From positions 310,001 to 374,000 of the forward strand of contig JAFEKR010000007.1 of NCBI GenBank assembly GCA_019022495.1: a stretch of 64,000 nucleotides of DNA. The letters are read 5' to 3'. This document shows, one piece after another, positions 24,301-35,315 of the stretch. The notes beneath the pieces are model-generated. The model saw only the letters and a program-made list of their open reading frames with translations, did no database searches and was not told where the DNA came from. Within the stretch, counting starts at the first letter, position 1. Every line of letters begins with the position of its first letter. This DNA is from Epichloe hybrida. Lineage: Eukaryota; Ascomycota; Sordariomycetes; Hypocreales; Clavicipitaceae. The position numbers and the translations under genes were made by a program.

Positions 24301-25119
24301 CCTCTTGCCTCTGTGGCGAAACATTCCTGGCAGTGCTAGCTGCCTTTACGGCTCGTTTCCAGCACGGCAGCAAGTAGTCGAATAAAGGGTAGGCAGGTGG
24401 CCAGTTGTTACAGGCTTCTATGATTGCCTGGTCCAATGTGCTGATGGACAGTTTCAAAGGGTCGCCTGAGTCGTTGAGTTCGTGGTTCAAATTCGGTAAA
24501 AAGACGAGACGCTGGCCTTGAACATTGGACATGTGGTGTGGATCGACGGAAACGCGGAATATTTGCGACAAAACCCTGTGTGCGTAGTCTTCATCTGAAT
24601 CTTGGCGTTGCTGCTGGGCTGGCTGTGGAGAGTCTTTCCGGGGCGCCGACGCTGAATCGCCATGGTCAACCTCGGTGGCGTGCCGTTTGCGAGAAGGACG
24701 GGGACTACCTGCAGAGGCCGACTGGGTCTCCCGATACTTGGGTTCTTTGAACACCCAGCTGTGTGAAGGGATTCGGACTTGACTGTGCTGGTTCCACGGC
24801 CGGAGTCACGTTGATCTTGACCATCGGTGCCGCGGGTTCGGAGGTTTCGGTTTGGGGGGGCATTTGCGACGGTGGTGATGCTGCTGATGAGGGCTGCGGC
24901 GTTGTGGTGTTGTCGGCTTCGTTTGCGCTAGACCTGCGAGCTGAAGAGCCCAGCATGGCCAGACGACGCAGTCGAATCTGCAAAAACGGAGTGTTAGAGA
25001 AAGTCGCGATGAATCGAGCAACAGCGTGTTGCATCATGCATCGATGTACTTGCCCGCTCCATCTGCTCTTTGTCTGGGGCGTCAGGTCCGCTGCCGGAGG
25101 GTTGCTGATTCGAATCCAT
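21350..25119 (-). CDS. ufd2: Ubiquitin conjugation factor E4 (UFD2), U-box protein
   Basis: E4 enzyme that lengthens ubiquitin chains on substrates of the ubiquitin-fusion-degradation/Cdc48 route. Eight exons: 25054-25119, 24755-24977, 24231-24708, 23943-24156, 22919-23868, 22768-22860, 22322-22687 and 21350-22226, giving 1088 residues in frame, a usual fungal length. It has the long helical UFD2 core (for example CLPEYVLQNIVDNFKFIFR) and a C-terminal U-box (EFEDPIMGELMKDPVLLPS ... DPFTRQPM). Intron 1 (24978-25053) has a GC donor, GCAAGT, in place of GT; only this choice keeps the frame between MER and IRLRRLAMLG. Intron 2 (24709-24754, 46 nt) has a weak GTGTTC donor and no clear branch site, but the frame needs it. 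The other introns are canonical. The gene lies head-to-tail with a RING protein upstream on the same strand. Confidence 0.93.
24978..25053 (-). other. GC-AG intron in ufd2
   Basis: The donor is GCAAGT, a full match to the GC-donor consensus. The intron has a CTCTAACAC branch region and a TTTTTGCAG acceptor. Splicing at the GT three bases further in would break the frame. Confidence 0.85.
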
Positions 25120-25963
25120 GTTGACGACTGATCCCAGAACGCTGCCAAACTAGACCAAACGACCGACCGAGATGAAGGTAGGGGGAGGAGGTTGAGGACT
25201 TGTTGTGCGCGGTCGGTTGACGTCGATGCCCTTCATCAGTCATCGCTGATGCAGATTGTGGAATCGAAAAGAGCCCCACCGCGGCTGCGACTCAGAAGGA
25301 AGACTCAGTCAGACAATGCACAGAAAAGTCAATGTCCGGCCGGCTCCGACATGCGGGACGGTGCGCGTGTGCCGCAGTGCGTGCTGCGAGCGCTGAAAAT
25401 ACAGGGGCTCGTCGTGGAGTTGACAGCAAGTATGGCGTCCCCGTCGCTAGAACTTGCCTGGCAGAAAAATCGGTACAGTGGTCAGTCAGTTGCACACCCA
25501 CTGTACCAGACCAAACAAACGTGGCGCCAACTCCGCGACCCAAACCACAAACTCCTCGTGATTTTTTTTGAGCTTTTTCAGCAGCTCTGGCGTACCACGT
25601 CTCTGCAAGTATTGGTGAAACACGGCATGAATAAAGTTTACGTGTCGTTCGAATAAAGACCTAAAACATTTCATAGCACGTCAAAATTCAGCATGGGGAG
25701 CCCTGTACTAAAATCCTGGTAACTCAGTTCATTGTACTATATCACTGGCAATTCCCTTGTTGCATCGTGCTATCATTCTTGTGTCCTATTAATTCCTGTG
25801 CTGTATATTCACAGGTCCACATCCTGCATGTTTCTGTCCCTTCTTTGTGTGCGTGTCTCCCAGTTCCCCAACGCGTCTTCGGCCCGAAAAAGTAGCATGC
25901 ACAACTCCTGTCGGAGACAGTCTCGGGGCAACACGTCGGTGGCTATCCACGGCAATCGCAAAA
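25120..25963. other. Intergenic region: ufd2 promoter and 3' flank of RING/TRAF gene
   Basis: No gene seen. ORFs here are short and without recognisable motifs. It probably contains the ufd2 promoter near 25120-25330. Confidence 0.6.
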
Positions 25964-27631
25964 TCATAATCGAGGGACATTCACGTCTGTGCTCGATGAT
26001 CTCCTTCTCTCAGGCAGAATGGGCGGTTCGTCAGCTGAACTGTCACGGCGGATCCCTGCTGCAGGGCCAGTTGTGTTGGCGGCTCTGATGCGCCCTTCTT
26101 CGCGACTCCGATTGAGCAACCAGTTCACATGCATGCGTACCATGTTGATGTTGTTCCGCAACTCTGTTACTTCCTCGCGGATGGGCATCACTTGGTTCAG
26201 GGTCCACATGCTTTGCCTGGCTTCCAAATGTGTCAGGTTCTGGTGAACTTCTTCAAAACCCGCGTCCAAATCTTGCATGGTGCGATTGTCACTGCAGACG
26301 GAGTCTTTGCGGCTGCTCCCCTTGTCTGGGCCAGCTCGTCGATTTGCGAGTATGTCGTCGACACGCTTGGCTGTCTCATCCTGACGAAGCTGCACATCGC
26401 GCAGCTGGCTTCCAAGGTCACTGTATGCTTGGATAACCTCCCGCTGGTTTCGTATCACGATGCCCGAGGGTGTTTCTGGGTGGAAAGCACATGTGAAGGA
26501 GTGGGCTCCAATCTCTCCGCGTATCGTTCTCACAGGGCATCCAAGGTCTTTGTAAGGACAGCCGACTTCGACGCCGTCACACTCCAACTTATGGTGCGAC
26601 TCAAGCTGTGAGCGGCAGACCAGCTGCCAGCACGCCTCGCACCTAGTCTTGGCTTGGAAACATGAAAGTAAGTGTACCTCCTCGTCGACTTCCTCGACCT
26701 TGTCGTCGCACAAGGCACAGCGAACCTGTTCATGGTGACACTCGTCGTCTTTCGGCTTCGTTCGTAGCTTTTTGTCACACCTTGTATCGGGGCACGTAAA
26801 GTCCTTGAATCGACACTCTACCGTGGCATGCCTCTCCACGTTTTCACGGCATATCTCCATCTCACAGCCTCGTCCTTGGTTGGGACATTTCACAGTCAGG
26901 TAGTTGAGCTGGGTGCGAATGAGTCTGGCCGCGCTGAAGCAATCGACCCAGAGCAAGAGTTCGCGGTCGATAGGACATGCAGTCCCGGACGGACTTGAGG
27001 CTATGCTGCGCCGCAAACATCTGTAGCAGAAAGTGTGATCGCAGGGTGTGGTGACTGGGTCGACTAGTGGGTCGTGGCAGATGGGACAGAGGAGATTCGA
27101 ATCGGGTTCGGAAACATAGACCAGCGTGTACATGTCAAAAACGCATTCGCCGCCATATCTCTTAGGTATATCGAGGGATGACTGATGAGGAGGCAGCAGA
27201 GGGCCCGTTCTACGACCCGGCGCTGCAGTCGAATGTCGACGGCCATAGGGCTGTGACAGGAGAGCGGCTGGATGCGGCGCTGCACCATGGCGAAGATGCC
27301 CATGAGCATCTGGTGCGATGTAGTAGGCTTCTGGGGATGGCGGCCTGACCAGACTGGTGACGAGGTCTGGTGTAGCCGTGGTCCGCCGAAAGTTTCGGCG
27401 AGCGAAACGCCGGGCAGCGGCAGGGCTCATTCGCACTCCTTCATCGCTCGACTCTGACGCGGCCTCTCGCAAGGCCACGATGTGGGGAGGTCGACTCGTC
27501 AAATTCGGGCTCGGGCTTGGGCTCGGTCTGGTGCTGGTGCTTGGTTCTGCTGCGGAGGGCCGGGGAGCATCGACGACGAGAAGAGCCGGCGCCAAGGGCA
27601 CCTCTGATGCTGCTTCCCGTGCTAGTGACAT
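25964..27631 (-). CDS. RING finger / TRAF-type zinc finger protein
   Basis: Single-exon gene of 555 residues and a likely E3 ubiquitin ligase or scaffold. The N-terminus (about 1-150) is Ser/Pro/Arg-rich and low complexity. The RING has ligands C182, C185, C197, H199, C202, C205, C219 and probably D222, so it is a C3HC3D variant. Several Cys/His-rich TRAF-type fingers follow (about 249-360), then a probable coiled coil (about 400-500) and a basic Ser-rich tail. The ATG at 27631 (MSLAREAAS) is the first ATG of the open frame. There is no membrane segment. It lies upstream of and on the same strand as ufd2, about 840 bp apart, so co-transcription is unlikely. A specific substrate cannot be inferred. 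Confidence 0.88.
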   Translation of the reverse strand: MSLAREAASEVPLAPALLVVDAPRPSAAEPSTSTRPSPSPSPNLTSRPPHIVALREAASESSDEGVRMSPAAARRFARRNFRRTTATPDLVTSLVRPPSPEAYYIAPDAHGHLRHGAAPHPAALLSQPYGRRHSTAAPGRRTGPLLPPHQSSLDIPKRYGGECVFDMYTLVYVSEPDSNLLCPICHDPLVDPVTTPCDHTFCYRCLRRSIASSPSGTACPIDRELLLWVDCFSAARLIRTQLNYLTVKCPNQGRGCEMEICRENVERHATVECRFKDFTCPDTRCDKKLRTKPKDDECHHEQVRCALCDDKVEEVDEEVHLLSCFQAKTRCEACWQLVCRSQLESHHKLECDGVEVGCPYKDLGCPVRTIRGEIGAHSFTCAFHPETPSGIVIRNQREVIQAYSDLGSQLRDVQLRQDETAKRVDDILANRRAGPDKGSSRKDSVCSDNRTMQDLDAGFEEVHQNLTHLEARQSMWTLNQVMPIREEVTELRNNINMVRMHVNWLLNRSREEGRIRAANTTGPAAGIRRDSSADEPPILPERRRSSSTDVNVPRL

Positions 27632-28940
27632 CCTCTGATAAGAATGGCATAGGCGTCGGGGAGGTGGAATGAGCAGGTGTCATTCGCTCATGAAAACATG
27701 AGCAGCGGGGGTCGTTGTTCTTGTTCAAAAGGGGATGGAAGTCAATTGTTTACACAAAATGTCATGGCAGACGTACAAAAGTGGATGGATGAGAAGGTGG
27801 AATTAATAAGACATGGATGACGACGCGGGGGGGGGGGGTGAATGGACGGAGGAACTGAGGCTTGGTCCGCTTGGTGGCCGGGGTCCAGGGCGGGAGCCGG
27901 CGAACCAACCAGAGCCAGCCACTTGCCATTGACAAACTCTGGAGCTGCCCACTTTGCCTTTTGGCTCTGCTTGGCATTTTGATTTTTTTTTAGGGGACAG
28001 ACACGGCTAATACGTAGAAGCTTTGCGCACTTATGTAATATAATTTCTAACAGATTGCCAAAGTCGACGGACTCACTCTGACTATATTCCAGAGGCTCTT
28101 TTTATCCTCTCGTTGAATTCCTCGGAAGCGGTTTTTGCATATTGCTGCTGGTCCATCGTGGACACTGATGAGAGCAACACGTGAGAGATGGACATTTGCG
28201 AGAGCAGGAACAACCTTGGTGGACCCTCAATTCCTGTCGCGTGCTGCTTGAACCATTAATCAGATACCTTCACTTCTGCAGTACCGGAGATAGAAAGAAG
28301 TTGGGTCTGGCATCGCGAATTGGTCAATTATTGGCGTAACATGAAGAGAACGGATAACTGACCCAGAATCGACAGGTCTGTCGAGGGCGATTGGGGTACA
28401 GGGTACTCCGTAGGTTGGAAGAAAGAGATGCGAGAAGAGGAGAGGGCAGTCATGGCTCCAAGGCTGTCATTGGCTAGAGAGGGCACTTGATGCATCATTG
28501 GATCAATGCACCGCCCCCACCCCCTCCTTCCCCGCCACCTTGCTTTCACTTACCACTTTCACATGCCAGCCCACGCCCGCCCATCATCCCTGCATGCACG
28601 CGACACATCACGAGCCACCTTCACGGGCGAGATTCCCGCCCTTTTGTTTGGGCTTTGTCTCCATCGACTCATCGTTGTCTCGGATCTGGACGACAAGATC
28701 GCCAGTGGATTCTGCTTCCTCGCCCCAGCTTGCTTGGTCAATCTCCCCCCAACCTTACTCCAGGTTTCTTCCCAGTTGACGAAACATTAAGTTGGCAGCA
28801 TCCTTGGATTGTTCCATCATGAGCCTTGGCGCGGCTGCTTCAATTACGTCCTCGCCGTCCTCGTTCCGATTCTCACATGTCAATAGTCAATACTCATAGA
28901 CAGTGCCCCGCCAACTTACTCCTGAAACAAAACAGTCAAG
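27632..28940. other. Divergent intergenic region with possible uORF
   Basis: No gene supported. It serves as promoter space for two divergent genes. A G-run lies at about 27829-27838. A TACTCCGTA half-motif is at 28404-28412. A 26-codon ORF (28819-28899) lies just before the hydrolase start and may be an upstream ORF if the leader covers it. A proline-rich ORF around 28487-28822 comes from C-rich sequence and is not considered a gene. Confidence 0.55.
28819..28899 (+). promoter_or_regulatory. Candidate 26-codon upstream ORF
   Basis: It starts MSLGAAASITSS and stops at TAG 28897-28899, 41 nt before the hydrolase ATG at 28941. Whether it is in the mRNA leader is unknown. Confidence 0.35.
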
Positions 28941-31141
28941 ATGCTGGACCACGTTCTCGGACGACCCTCATCCAAATCGAGACGGATGCAGGTTCTTGCA
29001 GTAATCTCCTTCTGGTCTTTGTATCTTTACAGGTAATTATCTACAATCAAATCAACACGATGTATTCAGCAGTCGTTCGAATCTAACCTTGCTCTCGTTC
29101 CAGAGGCAATAAGCATGGTCCGCCGGGAGCGCAGTTACTTTCCAAATTCTTCTCACGGCGTCTCACAGCATGGCAAATATCCACCTTGACCATCATCTCC
29201 CTCTATGCTGCTCGAAACTTCAGCGCCCTTGTCGGGTTGGCCAGTCCAGAGCCCATGGCCAACATGTACGACACGACCTATTTCCGCGCAACATGGGTGC
29301 TCACAGCCCTGGATGCTGGATTCTGGACCGCAATGAAAATCAGGATCAAATGGTTGAGGGACGTCGCCAGCATCATTTTCTCCCTCTTCTACCTCGTCGC
29401 TGCCGAAAGAGCCGATGAAAAGGTTCGCAAAGTTCGCGGAATGATTACCGTGGAGCATCTGCGGGTTGCGTGGAACAAAGGCACGACACCCTACCTCAGC
29501 GTATTGCAACGCTTGATGAGACCACGGTTCACGAGATGGCCACCGAGGCAGATTCGAATCCCTCGACCGTCGAATAGCGACTACAAGGAGCCTGTGACTG
29601 GGTGGTTGTACTACGATGGACCACTGGCGGACCTGTTGCACCATAGCAGACTGGTGCTGGACATCCCAGGTGGTGGCTTTGTTGCCATGGATCCTCGATG
29701 CAACGACGACAAGCTGCTGGCATGGGCATCCAAGTCTGGTTTGCCCATTCTCAGCTTAGATTACAAGAAGGCACCCGAATTCCCCTACCCGTATGCCGTG
29801 AATGAGATTTTCGACGTGTACGATGCCATCATCGACACCAAGGGTCGATGCATAGGCATGTCCGGTCAAGAGACGCCGAGAATCATCATTACCGGTGATA
29901 GCGCTGGAGCCAATCTTGCCGTTTCTGCGACCTTGATGATCCTGGAAACAAGTGATGGGGAATTCAGACGGTTCGCCGGACGAGGTTCGCTCCCAGCACC
30001 TGAAGGTCTCGTGTGCTTCTATCCCGCCTTGGACATGAACATTGGCAACTGGATGACGGACGAGCAAATGTCTCTGATTCGAGACCGCAAAATGCGCAAG
30101 ACATACAAAAAGATTGTCTGTCGGAAAAGCATGCAATACAACCAGTTAGTTGGAACACCCCATCACTCAGATGATGAAGATGAAGCTCAGCCGGAGCCTC
30201 CCCGACCAACCGAACAACTGCCAAGGAGTCCTTACGTCTCTCAGCCTCAATTTTCGCACATGGGTCCACAAAGCTTCTCGCGAATTCAGAAACAAGACGA
30301 GGAAGGCGCGAAAGCATCGGACAGCATGTCTCACCACTCACAGCCAATGCAGACACGGCTGGCAACATCGTCCATGATTTCATACTTCAACGACCGCGTC
30401 TTGACGCCCGAAATGATGCGTGCTATGATCATACTCTACATCGGTCCGCATAATCGACCCGACTTCTCGCAAGACTACCTCCTGAGTCCAGTGCTCGCGC
30501 CTGACTCCCTGCTCGCCAAGTTTCCCAAGACGTATTTCATGACGGGAGAGCGGGATCCCCTCGTTGACGACACGGTCGTCTTTGCGGGTCGATTACGACG
30601 AGCCAAGGAAGCTGTGGCGAGAGAAGAACAGCGCGCATTCGACGACACAGAGGCAGCCGAGGTTGCGCTGATTCCCGGAGTATCTCACGGCTTCATGCAA
30701 TTTCCAGGAATATATCCCCCGGCCTGGGAGCACTTTGACCGATGCGTTCTCTGGTTCGAACAACTCTTCCTGGAGGCAGAGCATGCGCGCACCAAGAATC
30801 AGCGGCCCGCGCTGTCATCACCCGCCATGAACAGGATGACGTACCATGAGCAGCAACGACAGCATCATCACCTGGGAGAGTCAAGCGGCGAAGAAGACAG
30901 GCCGCTAGAGATAAGCATGACCAAACTGAGCAGAGGTCGTAGTTGGACGGTATCAGGAGCGGGGGCTGCAGCAAAGACAGAATCACCACGGCCCGACAAG
31001 GCCAACGGCACTCGGAAGAACAAGAGAAGGATTTTGAGCAAGAACAAGAGTCTGATCCAGTTGAAGAGCACAGATGACTTGCTGGACAGGAGAATGGAGG
31101 GATTGGCAGGCGGCCTGACGGGGACAGGGGAGGACAATTGA
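28941..31141 (+). CDS. Membrane-anchored alpha/beta hydrolase, hormone-sensitive-lipase-like
   Basis: Predicted ER- or lipid-associated esterase/lipase. Two exons, 28941-29032 and 29104-31141, encode 709 residues. The joined exons give an N-terminal hydrophobic segment (about 16-30, QVLAVISFWSLYLY), so a signal anchor is likely. Two more moderately hydrophobic stretches fall before residue 130. The catalytic domain has GDSAG at 295-299 (Ser297), Asp515 in GERDP and His559 in GVSHG. The oxyanion motif reads PGGG at 219-222 where HSL-family members usually have HGGG. A Ser/Pro/acidic insert sits around 380-440, and the C-terminus is basic and Ser-rich. Exon 1 was chosen because its phase joins exactly to the exon at 29104, which is open but lacks its own ATG in frame. 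The substrate is unknown. Confidence 0.87.
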
Positions 31142-31522
31142 AGTGGATGTCATTTTTGTTGCAGACATGCATGTAGATGACGTAGATGACCAGCGTGATG
31201 ATGAATCGAACCACCACTTGCCGGATAAGTCGGACGATCCGCTGAGCGATTTACGATTTACACAAGTACATGCCACTTCTTTAGCCTTTGGTGGCTAGAG
31301 GCAAGCAATAAAGTCGTCGACTTGCCGAATCTGGGCCATGTGGGGTTGAAGGCGACGGCTCGGCAAAGACGGGCCATCTGGACGAGGCACAATGCCAATG
31401 TTGCTGCCGTCCCGTCCCATCGAGATGAAGAGAGAGATTCTTCTTCTCGTTCTTCCTGTCCTTTCTCTCTCAAGCCTTGCTTCTGTTTGCACAGGACCCC
31501 CCGTTGAACGCATCCTCCCGCA
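31142..31522. other. Intergenic region upstream of glutamate decarboxylase
   Basis: 3' flank of the hydrolase and promoter/leader of gad1. No further feature seen. Confidence 0.6.
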
Positions 31523-33446
31523 ATGGTTCATCTCAGCGCCGTGCACGCCGCGCACGCCGACGACGCCGACGACGGCAATGCGACCAGCGCAACCGACAAG
31601 ATGGCCGAGCTGGCCGACGAGGCCGGCAATCTTCTCAAGCTGTCGTCTGACGCAGACGACTTCACCACGAGCGTGTACGGATCTCGCTTCGCCGAGCAGG
31701 ACCTTCCGCGCTTCAAGATGCCCGAGCGTGCTATGCCCCGCGAGATGGCGTACCGGATGATCAAGGATGATCTCAGTCTGGACAACAATCCCAAGCTGAA
31801 GTAGGTGCCTCCACTGCCCTCTTGATGATTTGAGGAGACAATGTGTCGTGTGACTAGTACGACTTATCTGTTTTGTTGGGCGTTAGCTTGGCCTCCTTTG
31901 TGACGACGTACATGGTTCGTTCTCCTCGACAGCTTGGGGAAGCTCTCACCACCAACCCAACAGCTTTGTCGGCCGTCACTGACACATTTCTTCCTCCATG
32001 TTCTGTCTTGCTGCCCCAAATGTAGGAAGACGAAGCAGAGAGGCTCATGGCCGACTCGCTGTCGAAAAACTTCATCGACTACGAGGAGTACCCGCAATCG
32101 GCCGACATCCAAAGCCGATGCGTCAACATGATCGGCGACCTGTTCCACGCGCCCGCCGGCAGCGCGGTAGGCACCTCGTCGGTCGGATCCTCCGAGGCCA
32201 TCATGCTCGCCGTGCTGGCCATGAAGCGCCGCTGGAAGATGCGGCGCCAGGCCGAGTCCAAGAGCACGGAGCGGCCCAACCTGGTCATGTCGTCGGCCGT
32301 GCAGGTGTGCTGGGAAAAGGCCACGCGGTACTTTGAGATTGAGGAAAGGTTCATCAACTGCACGCCCACGCGCTTCGTCGTGGACCCGGAGCAGATGGTG
32401 CAGCGGTGCGACGACAACACCATCGGGTGTGTCCTCATCCTGGGGACCACCTACACGGGTGACTACGAGGACGTCAAGGCCGTCAACGACCTGCTGACGG
32501 AGAGGAACATGGGGGTCCCCATCCACGTCGACGCCGCGAGCGGAGGCTTCGTCGCGCCCTTTGTCGCGCCGGGCCTGGAATGGGACTTCCGCTGCGACAA
32601 GGTCGTGTCCATCAACGTGTCGGGCCACAAGTACGGCCTCGTCTACCCGGGCGTCGGATGGGCCATCTGGCGCGGCCCCGAGCACCTGCCGCGGGACCTC
32701 GTCTTCAACATCGACTACCTCGGCGCCCAGCAGTCCTCCTTCACGCTCAACTTCTCAAAGGGCGCCTCGCAGGTCATCGGCCAGTACTACCAGCTCGTCC
32801 GCCTCGGCAGGAGCGGCTACCGCTCCATCATGAGCAACCTCGTCCGCACGGCCGACCACCTCGCCGCCTCCCTCGCCTCCCTCGGCTTCGTCATCCTGTC
32901 CAAGGGATCCGGGAGGGGCCTCCCCCTCGTGGCCTTCCGCCTCGCCGGCCCGGACGAGCCCGCCGGCAGACGCCATGGCCACTACGACGAGTTCGCCCTC
33001 GCCCACCAGCTGCGGTCGAGGGGCTGGGTCGTCCCCGCCTACACAATGGCCCCCGAAACCAACAAGATGAAGATGCTGCGCGTCGTCGTGCGCGAGGACT
33101 TTTCCAGACCAAGGTGCGACGTGCTCCTCGCCGACATCAAGCTGTGTCTGGGCCTGCTGGAGGAGACGGACGGGGACACTGTCGAGAAGCAGGGGGACTA
33201 TGCCCGGACGCACTTGACCTCGTCGGGACGTGCGCAAAAGTCCAAGCACGGGCTCCATCACTACAAGGTACGTCTCTTGTCTTTTTTTTTTTTTGTTTCT
33301 TTTCTGTCATTTTACTTGTTCCTCGGAAATTTTGGCTGGAAACGAACAACTCTCTCCCGTGTGCTGCTGCTAATCATTGTTCGTGTTGTTAGAACGAGGG
33401 CCATTCCCTGCAGGGCAAGACTGGCAAGACACACGCTGCTTGTTGA
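31523..33446 (+). CDS. gad1: Glutamate decarboxylase
   Basis: PLP-dependent conversion of glutamate to GABA in the cytosol (GABA shunt, acid-stress tolerance). Four exons: 31523-31800, 31887-31914 (28 nt), 32026-33267 and 33393-33446, giving 533 residues. Group II decarboxylase motifs are clear: HVDAASGGF (about 269-277) and SGHKYG with the PLP-binding Lys304. The 28-nt micro-exon encodes LASFVTTYM, a conserved part of the N-terminal region. The last small exon encodes GKTHAAC at the C-terminus, as in other fungal GADs. Codon use is markedly GC-rich at third positions in exon 3 compared with neighbours, suggesting high expression. It is convergent with the acetylornithine aminotransferase gene 291 bp downstream. 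Confidence 0.95.
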
Positions 33447-33737
33447 TATGATGGGATTGGGGACACGCCAACTTGGGTTGGGGGAGGGAGGTATTCACGA
33501 TGAAATGAGTAGGAGCAAAGATGGGACTTTATCCCTCCATGTGACCCAATTTTGAATGTCATGATTGCCTGTGTATAAGATTGTATGAATGAAAAATACG
33601 CAGGCTTCATCCCGATGGCGAGCATGCCCGTCTCTCGTGAAGTGAAAGGCTTCAACAACATGTTTTAGTCGAATAATATACTCTAAAGTCGTTGGAAAAA
33701 AAAAAAAAGGCAAAAAAAGGGGGGGAGTCACATCCAT

Positions 33738-35315
33738 CTACCTCGTCGCCTCAATGGCCTCGTCCAAGATGCGCAGACCCTCTGCAATCTCCTCCGGGCT
33801 CACCAGCAAGCTCGGCACGAACCTCAGCGTATTCACGCCAGCCGTGATGACCAGCAGACCCCTCTCCCTCGCGGCCTTGACGATGGCACTTGGGTCCTCG
33901 CTCAGCTGCAGGCCCAGAATCAGCCCCCTGCCCCGCGTCTCCTTGACCAGTCGAGGGAACTTGCTCTGCAGCCTCTTGAAGCCCTGCTGGAACATGTCCG
34001 ACTTGGCAACCACGTCCCTCAGCAGCTGGGGCTCCGACAATCGCAAGACGAGGTGATGCGCCAGCCGACACGCCAGCGGGTTGCCGCCAAAGGTAGTGCC
34101 GTGGTCACCGACCTTGATCTTTTCGCCGACATGGTCGTTCACGATGACGGCGCCGACGGGGAACCCGTTGCCCAGGGCCTTTGCGCTCGTCATCACATCC
34201 GGGTGCGCCTCCCTGGGCAACGACCCGTGGGCCCATAACGAGCCCGTCCTCCCCATCCCGCACTGGATCTCGTCGTAGATGAGCACGCTGCCCACCTCGC
34301 GGCACCGCCTCGCCAGCGCGACGAGGAACTCCTCGCTCGCCGCCATCACGCCGCCCTCTCCCTGGATGGGCTCGACAATCACACCGCACGTCTTGTCCGT
34401 CACGAGATGCTCGATGCCCCCGACGTCGTTGTAGGCGCCCTGCTTGAACCCGGGCACCATGGGTGAGAAGGGCTTCTGGTACTTTGGGTTATGGGTCGCC
34501 GACAGGCTGCCCATCGTTCGGCCGTGGAAGGCATTGCTGAACGAGACGATTTCGAACTTGGCCCCCGACGGATCAACCTCTTTGCCCGTCTTTCTGGCAA
34601 ACTTGATGGCTGCCTCGTTGGCCTCGGAGCCGGAATTGCAGATGAAGACGGCAGACGCATCGTGCATGGCCCCCGACTCGACCGTCTTTTCAACAAGGAG
34701 TTTGGACAGAGCGCCCGTCCACGGATTATAGTAGAGATTGGAGGCGTGAATAAGGGTTTGTGCCTGCATTCGTCAAGGTTCAACCCGGTTAGATTTTTTG
34801 TTTTTTTGGATGAGTTTGTGCCCAAGCCAAAAGAAAAGAAAGGGGAAAAAAAGACTCTAACTCTAAAAAAACTCACCTGCTGAGCAAGCAGCCGCGTAAA
34901 CTCGGCATCACCATGCCCCAAGCTCGTCACCGCAATGCCAGCCGTAAAGTCCAGGTACTTCCTATTCTCCACATCCCACAGCCACGATCCCTCGCCCTTC
35001 ACAAACACGGGAGGCGGTCGCGCATACGTGGCCACCATGTACGGAGCGTGTTCGTTGACCATGGCCGCCGAGGGCGAGTCGGCGCCCGGATCGGGGTTGG
35101 GTAGAGCGGCATCTCTCTGTTGTTGAACGCGGCGGGTCAATTTATAATCTTTTCCTCGTGACGGGAATGGTGCCTACACTGATGCTGTTCTTCACTCTCT
35201 CTGCGAGTGACGATGCTGACGACGCCGAGGCAAATGGTCGTCGGGGCAAGCCTGAGGAGCCCCGGGCTCTGGCGAGAGCAATGAACCCTCGACAGTGAGG
35301 CAGTTTCGTGGCCAT
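33738..35315 (-). CDS. arg8: Acetylornithine aminotransferase, mitochondrial
   Basis: Transfers the amino group of glutamate to N-acetylglutamate semialdehyde in mitochondrial arginine/ornithine synthesis. Three exons: 35178-35315, 34877-35116 and 33738-34763, giving 467 residues. The first ~45 residues are rich in Arg, Ser and Ala and lack acidic residues until the end, as expected for a mitochondrial presequence. Class III aminotransferase motifs follow: CNSGSEANEAAIKFAR, GRTMGSLSAT, VEPIQGEGG, YDEIQCGMGRTG and TSAKALGNG with the PLP Lys321. ATG 35315 is the first ATG of the open frame. All three exon junctions preserve the family alignment. Confidence 0.95.

Noticed and set aside
28487..28822. 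Proline-rich ORF upstream of the hydrolase
   Set aside because: Translation of a C-rich tract in the promoter region.
31864..33261. Long minus-strand ORFs opposite glutamate decarboxylase
   Set aside because: They come from the high third-position GC of the gad1 exon, which suppresses stops on the other strand.
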